Source: DSOS01 sp035286585
GTDB lineage: Bacteria; Chloroflexota; Anaerolineae; Anaerolineales; UBA4823
Assembly (NCBI GenBank): GCA_035286585.1
Contig: DATEDC010000078.1
Coordinates: 1 to 9,642 of the forward strand
Direction of reading: 5' to 3'
Length of the DNA stretch: 9,642 nucleotides
Shown piece by piece: positions 5,505 to 9,642 of the stretch. Each line of letters begins with the position of its first letter. Position 1 is the first letter of the stretch. The notes below the pieces were generated by a model, which searched no databases, was not told where the DNA came from, and was given only the letters and a program-made list of their open reading frames with translations. Both the position numbers and the translations under genes were made by a program.

Positions 5505-6539
5505 CTAGGCCGTGATATCCAGGGTGATCTTGCCCAATTGTTCGCCTCTCTCTAAACGCTCCTGGGCCAGGCGGGCTTCTTTCAGGGGATAAGCTCGGTC
5601 CAGGACCGGCTTTAAGGCGCCCGAGAAGACCAGGTTCATCACTGCGGCGAAATCGCCCCCCGTTCCCATCGTGGAGCCGAGGATTGACAGGTGCTTGCCA
5701 AAGACAAAACGGTTGTCAATTTCAAATTTTGCTCCGCAGGTATTGCCCACGGTCAGGATGCGCCCACCTTTGCGGGCTGCTCTGAAGCTGAGCGGAAAGG
5801 TGGGCCCGACGTTATCCACCACCACATCCACACCGCGTTTTCCGCTGAGAGTGTAGACGACCCTGGACCAATTCTCCTCCTGCGAGCGATCGATCAGGTG
5901 ATCGGCGCCCAACGATTCGGCCAGGGCCAGCTTCTCTTTATTCGAGCCAATCACGAAGACCGTGGCTCCGACCAGTTTGGCGATTTGAATAGAGGCAGTA
6001 TTCACCCCGCCGGAGGCACCGACCACGAGCACGGTTTCACCAGGCCGCAAGCCGGCGCGGGTGATCAAGGAATGCCAGGCAGTGTGGAAGACCAGCCCGG
6101 CGGCCGCGGCGGCATGCTCAGAAAAGCCTTCAGGGAGCGGGAACACATTGCGGGCGGGGACGAGCACATATTGCGCGTAGGTGCCACGCACGGTCTCGCC
6201 CAGCAGCTCCCAGGTTATGCAGCGGTTATCGAAACCCGCAATGCAATACTCGCAATTTCCGCACCCCAGGTTAGAGTTGATCACCACCCGGTCACCGGCA
6301 GCCCAAGCGGTAACGCCGGGGCCAATCTCGGCGATCTCGCCAGCGCCATCCGCTCCGGGGATGTGGGGGTATTCCAGCCGCAAGCCTGGCCACCCCTGGC
6401 GGACAAAGATATCCACCCGGTTGAGGGCGGCAGCCCTCAATTTTACCAGCACCTGGTCTGGACCGGGCTCCGGCGTGGGCAAATCCCCGTATTCAAGGAC
6501 CTGCGGACCACCGTGCGAGTGAAAATAGACAGCCTTCAA
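5505..6539 (-). CDS. Zinc-binding MDR alcohol dehydrogenase / quinone-oxidoreductase-like
   Basis: A 344-residue medium-chain dehydrogenase/reductase using NAD(P)H, in the cytoplasm; substrate unknown. The GroES-like N-terminal domain includes AAALNRVDIFVRQGWPGL (36-53) and GADGAGEIAEIGPGV (62-76). Four cysteines at 93, 96, 99 and 107 (GCGNCEYC then C107) form the structural zinc lobe. The usual catalytic-zinc ligands (Cys in the first motif, His-Glu in the GHE motif) are replaced by N-R-V-D and G-A-D, so only structural zinc is expected, as in a known subfamily of MDR enzymes. The Rossmann motif is GASGGVN (174-180), where the family usually has GGVG. Start is TTG at 6537-6539, backed by GGAGGT 4 bases upstream and by the correct N-terminus (MKAVYFHSHGGPQVLEY). 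That TTG overlaps the TGA of the glycosyltransferase gene. Confidence 0.9.
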   Translation of the reverse strand: MKAVYFHSHGGPQVLEYGDLPTPEPGPDQVLVKLRAAALNRVDIFVRQGWPGLRLEYPHIPGADGAGEIAEIGPGVTAWAAGDRVVINSNLGCGNCEYCIAGFDNRCITWELLGETVRGTYAQYVLVPARNVFPLPEGFSEHAAAAAGLVFHTAWHSLITRAGLRPGETVLVVGASGGVNTASIQIAKLVGATVFVIGSNKEKLALAESLGADHLIDRSQEENWSRVVYTLSGKRGVDVVVDNVGPTFPLSFRAARKGGRILTVGNTCGAKFEIDNRFVFGKHLSILGSTMGTGGDFAAVMNLVFSGALKPVLDRAYPLKEARLAQERLERGEQLGKITLDITA

Positions 6540-7264
6540 GATGACCTCCAGGATGAATCATCATCCTTACGAAACAGCCAGCTCAGCCAGAAGCGGAAGA
6601 TGTCGATCACGGTCAAAAGGATCAAAACCGCCTTGGCGCCGCTAGGCTTACCTGTCAGGCGGGGTGCGTAGCGAATTTCTACCTCCACCAGGCGATAGCC
6701 CCGGTCGCGGGCTTTGATCAAGATCTCGGCGAGAAAAAAAGCGCTGCGCCAGCACTCAATTTTAATCGCTCTCAGCACTTCCAGGCGGTACATACTGATG
6801 TATTGAAACTGGCGCAGTTTCATGCGGAACAGGGTCTGGATCAGGCGGATATTTGTCCACGAGACGATGCACCTGAGTAGGGTATAGTCGCTGCGATCTG
6901 TGCGCAAGCCAACCACGATGTCCGCCCGTGGAGCGGCGCCTATATACCGGCGCAGCTCATCCGGGTGGAGCGCCAAGTCGGCAGGGATCAAGATCAGCCA
7001 TTCACCACACGCAACTGCCAGCGCAGTCAGGAAAGCGGCGCCGATACCCCGGTTGAGTGGATGGTGAAATACGCGCACTCCCGGGCACTCTCGAGCCAGC
7101 TCGTCCGCCAGCGAGCCGGTGCCGTCCGTGCTGCCATCATCGACGATCAAGATTTCCGTATGGACATGCAGCTCGTCCATCTTCGATCGGATCGTCTCCA
7201 CGCAATGAGCCAGGCTTCCGGCTTCGTTGTAGGCGGGAATGAATACCGAGAGATACGGTCTCAT
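6536..7264 (-). CDS. Family 2 glycosyltransferase, polyprenyl/dolichol-phosphate sugar synthase-like
   Basis: A 242-residue GT-A fold enzyme that most likely transfers a sugar from a nucleotide donor to a polyprenyl phosphate on the inner face of the membrane. Motifs in order: VFIPAYNEAGSL (7-18), the nucleotide-binding VDDGSTDGT (41-49), NRGIGAA (71-77), the metal-binding PADL (94-97, a DxD variant), the acceptor region FLAEILIKARDRGYRLVEV (177-195) and RYAPRLTGKPSG (198-209) as in DPM1-like enzymes. Residues 212-231 form one hydrophobic C-terminal anchor, rather than the two or four helices of some DPM types. Its ATG overlaps the TGA of the large upstream gene (ATGA, 7261-7264) and no ribosome site is visible, so translation is probably coupled. 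A neighbouring GT39 enzyme that uses lipid-linked sugars is the natural partner. Donor and sugar are unknown. Confidence 0.88.
   Translation of the reverse strand: MRPYLSVFIPAYNEAGSLAHCVETIRSKMDELHVHTEILIVDDGSTDGTGSLADELARECPGVRVFHHPLNRGIGAAFLTALAVACGEWLILIPADLALHPDELRRYIGAAPRADIVVGLRTDRSDYTLLRCIVSWTNIRLIQTLFRMKLRQFQYISMYRLEVLRAIKIECWRSAFFLAEILIKARDRGYRLVEVEIRYAPRLTGKPSGAKAVLILLTVIDIFRFWLSWLFRKDDDSSWRSS
6544..6549 (-). promoter_or_regulatory. Ribosome-binding site that supports the TTG start of the dehydrogenase
   Basis: On the minus strand GGAGGT occupies 6549 down to 6544, leaving 4 bases before TTG at 6539-6537. It lies inside the last codons of the upstream glycosyltransferase gene. The arrangement TTGA, with start TTG and stop TGA sharing two bases, fits stop-start coupled translation. 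Confidence 0.75.
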
Positions 7265-9642
7265 GGGAACAGCTTTAATTCGCGGATATGGATATTGGCT
7301 GTATCCCCGCTCTGCACGTTGAGGAACTCGAAATGGATTTTGGCTACACGGTCTAGTCCCTGAGGAAACTCCATGCTGACAGGGTTATTCCCCGAGGCGT
7401 TCATGAACAGCCCTTCATAGATGACCGGCTCCGCTTCGGGGTGAGGGTACAATTTTACGGTCACCTGAAGATTGACCAGGCCAAACTCAGCCTCGAGTTT
7501 CGCTATCCGGCGAGGGGAGGGGAATTCGATCTCGAGGATAAACGGGTTGGCCTCCAGGCCGCGCATCAGGGTGAAGGCATCCCCATCGAAGGCGAGCTGC
7601 ACCGCGCCCATGTCGATTTGCGAATAGCGAACGAGGGCTGTTTCGCCAGCGATGGTCACCTGGCTTTCCACCAGTTGGCGCCGGGCTTCCTTTTCAGCCG
7701 CGAAAATCTGATCTGCAGCCTCAGAGTACTCCAGCCTTGCCAGGTAAAACCCCGGAGAGCCGTCCGGGTAAGGGACGACCTGCTCCACCTTCACTGCGCC
7801 GATCTTTGGACTGCCGAGCGCCTGGGCATACTCCGCCGGGGTGAGGATAAAGATTTCGTCCGCGCTCAGCGGCATCCTTTTGAACAAATAGGTGCCGATT
7901 CCATCCATGCGGACGCGTTTCTGCTCCTGCGGGGATAAGAAGAAGCGGATGAAATTATCCGTCCCATTCGCCCAGGTGGAGGATACCAGGATTTGGTCAC
8001 CCGAGTTTTGAGCCAGGTAGTGGGGGATCACTTCCTCGAATAGCTGCCTGGCGCCGTACTGCATGCCATACAAGCCGTAATCGCGAAACCACAAAGGGCC
8101 GCTCAGCAGGGCAGCGCGCAGCAGGACCAGGTTACCCAGAGCCAGGAGGGTGAACACGGTTGCCCCCATGATCCTGGGGTTCAGACGTCTCGGGAGCCTG
8201 TCCAGAACCCATTCCAGACCGAGCCCTGCCATGATGCTCGCCGGGATAACGAATGCCAGCACGCGGGCAATGCCGATATCCAACAGCGCGGCGCCTACCG
8301 GGGTCGCCAGGGCGGCGAGCAACACGGCGCGGTGCGGCGACGAGCGCAGATTTCTGAGGCAAATGAGCAGCCCAATGAGGACGAACAGCAGCAACCCAAT
8401 GTGGACATGACCCATACCAGCCATGCGGTGGCGCGCCAGGTCGTGCTCGTTGGGGATGAACCAGTAGCCCGGACTGAGGCCGTAGGCATATTTCTGGATG
8501 AATATTTTTATTTTCTCCAGCGCGGAGATGTCCTGGTACAAGTAGGAGCCTACCACGCGCAGATGCTCGGAAAACGCGCCTGGATGGCTGAGATGAAAGT
8601 TGAGGAAAGGTATCGCCAGGACACCTGTGAGCAGCGCCCCGCGGAGTAAGATCGCCGGGTGGCGCAGGTGGTAGCGCAGGTCAGATAGGAAGAAAAGACC
8701 TGCCACGGCCAGCACGATTGCCTGGGCGTTGGAGTAGGTGTAAAAAGTCGCCGCAGCAAAGCCGATCGCGGCGTAAAGATAGCGCGGGGAGCTCGTGCGG
8801 TAAAGCTGATACGATAACAGGAAGCAGGCGTAGAACGCAGTCGTCATGGCGGTCTCGAACGCGGTCCGAGAGTGCAAAAACCAGGCCGGGGCAACTGCGA
8901 GCAGCAATGCCCCTGCCCACCAGGTTCGAGTCTTGAAGACCATTTTCAAGCTCAGGCTCACGGCAACCGCTCCGAGCGCACCAACGAGCACCGACGCCCC
9001 ACGGGTGACCAGGATAGATTTACCAAACAGGAGAAGGCCCACGGCATGGATGTACATCGACAGCAAGGGAGTCCAGCGCAAAGCTGCGGCCTCGACGTAG
9101 ATGGGGAAGAGCGTCCCATCCGGGGCGTGGAATTTGCGGGCGAGCAAGTCTTGGGCGAAAAGCGTCTGCACGGCTTCATCGCCAAAAAAGTAGATGGGGA
9201 AACGTTCTAAGCCCCAGAAGCGGGTGAGCAGGTAAACGCCCAGCGCGGCTGAAAAAACGTAAACATCCGCGGGCACGGACCTGACCAGGCTGCCCAGCAA
9301 ATCAGCATAATCCGTCCAGGATGCATGCCGACCTGGGTAAAATCGGGCTGCAAACCCGGCAAGGGCCTCTCGCAGATCAGGGGGGAAGGAAAGCAGTTTT
9401 TGCCGGATTTTAAGCATGTCGATTTTAACTGCGCTGAATAGCAAATAAAATGTGACAGCAATGGAGAGCACGCTGACGAACAAGCCGATAAAAAAGGAGA
9501 TTGGTCTGAATGAAAATGTGTATTTCTGCGCGCCGGGAGCCATATCCACGGCGAGGTATCCCCCGACGTTTTTGAGGGGCTGGCGCTGCCCATCGACCCT
9601 AACCTGCCAGCCAGGGTAACTGGTCGTCAGCAGGACCAGCGT
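7261..9642 (-). CDS. Large GT39/PMT-like membrane glycosyltransferase with YfhO-like upstream module (partial, runs off window)
   Basis: The frame is open from the TGA at 7261-7263 to the right edge: 793 residues, 5' end missing. A GTG at 9547-9549 could pass for a start, but the 31 codons above it read like protein (SYPGWQVRVDGQ, then GGYLAVDMAPGAQKYTFSFRP), resembling the C-terminal beta domain and last helix of YfhO-type membrane proteins (PGWxxxVDG... FxxxPxSFxxGL). Numbering from that GTG: helix 17-38; a soluble linker to about 95; then a GT-C membrane core with the luminal acidic pair G-D-E at 123-125, as in ArnT/PMT enzymes, and about ten further hydrophobic segments to near 480. A non-membrane stretch follows (about 485-640, with LVSSTWANGTDNFIRFF), then a beta-rich C-terminal domain (649-762). 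GT39 enzymes take sugar from a lipid carrier outside the membrane. Family assignment is good; sugar and acceptor are unknown. Confidence 0.85.
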   Translation of the reverse strand, partial: TLVLLTTSYPGWQVRVDGQRQPLKNVGGYLAVDMAPGAQKYTFSFRPISFFIGLFVSVLSIAVTFYLLFSAVKIDMLKIRQKLLSFPPDLREALAGFAARFYPGRHASWTDYADLLGSLVRSVPADVYVFSAALGVYLLTRFWGLERFPIYFFGDEAVQTLFAQDLLARKFHAPDGTLFPIYVEAAALRWTPLLSMYIHAVGLLLFGKSILVTRGASVLVGALGAVAVSLSLKMVFKTRTWWAGALLLAVAPAWFLHSRTAFETAMTTAFYACFLLSYQLYRTSSPRYLYAAIGFAAATFYTYSNAQAIVLAVAGLFFLSDLRYHLRHPAILLRGALLTGVLAIPFLNFHLSHPGAFSEHLRVVGSYLYQDISALEKIKIFIQKYAYGLSPGYWFIPNEHDLARHRMAGMGHVHIGLLLFVLIGLLICLRNLRSSPHRAVLLAALATPVGAALLDIGIARVLAFVIPASIMAGLGLEWVLDRLPRRLNPRIMGATVFTLLALGNLVLLRAALLSGPLWFRDYGLYGMQYGARQLFEEVIPHYLAQNSGDQILVSSTWANGTDNFIRFFLSPQEQKRVRMDGIGTYLFKRMPLSADEIFILTPAEYAQALGSPKIGAVKVEQVVPYPDGSPGFYLARLEYSEAADQIFAAEKEARRQLVESQVTIAGETALVRYSQIDMGAVQLAFDGDAFTLMRGLEANPFILEIEFPSPRRIAKLEAEFGLVNLQVTVKLYPHPEAEPVIYEGLFMNASGNNPVSMEFPQGLDRVAKIHFEFLNVQSGDTANIHIRELKLFP

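Noticed and set aside
5691..6671. A 326-codon open frame on the plus strand
   Set aside because: It lies antisense to the dehydrogenase and the end of the GT2 gene, both firmly identified; its translation shows no domain and is rich in G, R, H and Q, as expected from a shadow frame in GC-rich DNA.
1..9642. CRISPR array, tRNA or rRNA gene
   Set aside because: I saw no regularly spaced direct repeats beyond the 91-135 pair, and no cloverleaf or rRNA-like stretch in the non-coding gaps.

Overview
The window looks like a moderately GC-rich, free-living bacterium. The style of the proteins (a stand-alone acyl-CoA carboxylase beta subunit, a giant GT39-type membrane protein with an extra C-terminal beta domain, a low-specificity threonine aldolase) suggests a Chloroflexota/Anaerolineae-like genome. 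This is an inference from general resemblance; no rRNA or marker gene is present to prove it.

Region 1 (1-1163) is accessory in character and AT-richer. It begins with what looks like the end of an insertion sequence (two 20-base near-copies 25 bases apart, then a TGTCATT/AATGACA pair). Next is a 45-codon remnant of a HigA-type antitoxin gene, then a LysE-family exporter whose base composition (about 41% GC in the 120 bases I counted) is unlike the roughly 60-73% of sampled stretches further right.

Region 2 (1164-3528, plus strand) holds four closely packed genes: an APRT-like phosphoribosyltransferase, a SnoaL/NTF2-fold small protein, the C-terminal part of a DHFR/RibD-like reductase that has lost its N-terminal half, and a complete low-specificity L-threonine aldolase. 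A perfect -10 box inside a short palindrome precedes the first gene.

Region 3 (3525-9642, minus strand) is one tight gene string read from right to left: a very large membrane glycosyltransferase (GT39/PMT-like) running off the right edge, a GT2 polyprenyl-phosphate-type glycosyltransferase, a zinc-containing MDR dehydrogenase starting at TTG, a small four-helix membrane protein of unknown function, and the acyl-CoA carboxylase carboxyltransferase subunit. Junctions are ATGA and TTGA overlaps, a 2-base gap and an 11-base overlap, so translation is probably coupled. The two glycosyltransferases make a plausible pair (GT2 charges a lipid carrier, GT39 uses it outside the membrane); their link with the carboxylase and dehydrogenase is unexplained. 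The string meets the threonine aldolase tail to tail, the two stop codons overlapping within 4 bases.

The most notable points are: the GT39 frame stays open to the window edge and its upstream part resembles the C-terminal end of a YfhO-type membrane protein, suggesting a fusion of two membrane modules; and the 1-2460 stretch shows three separate signs of gene decay or shuffling. I see no convincing new defence or mobile system here.
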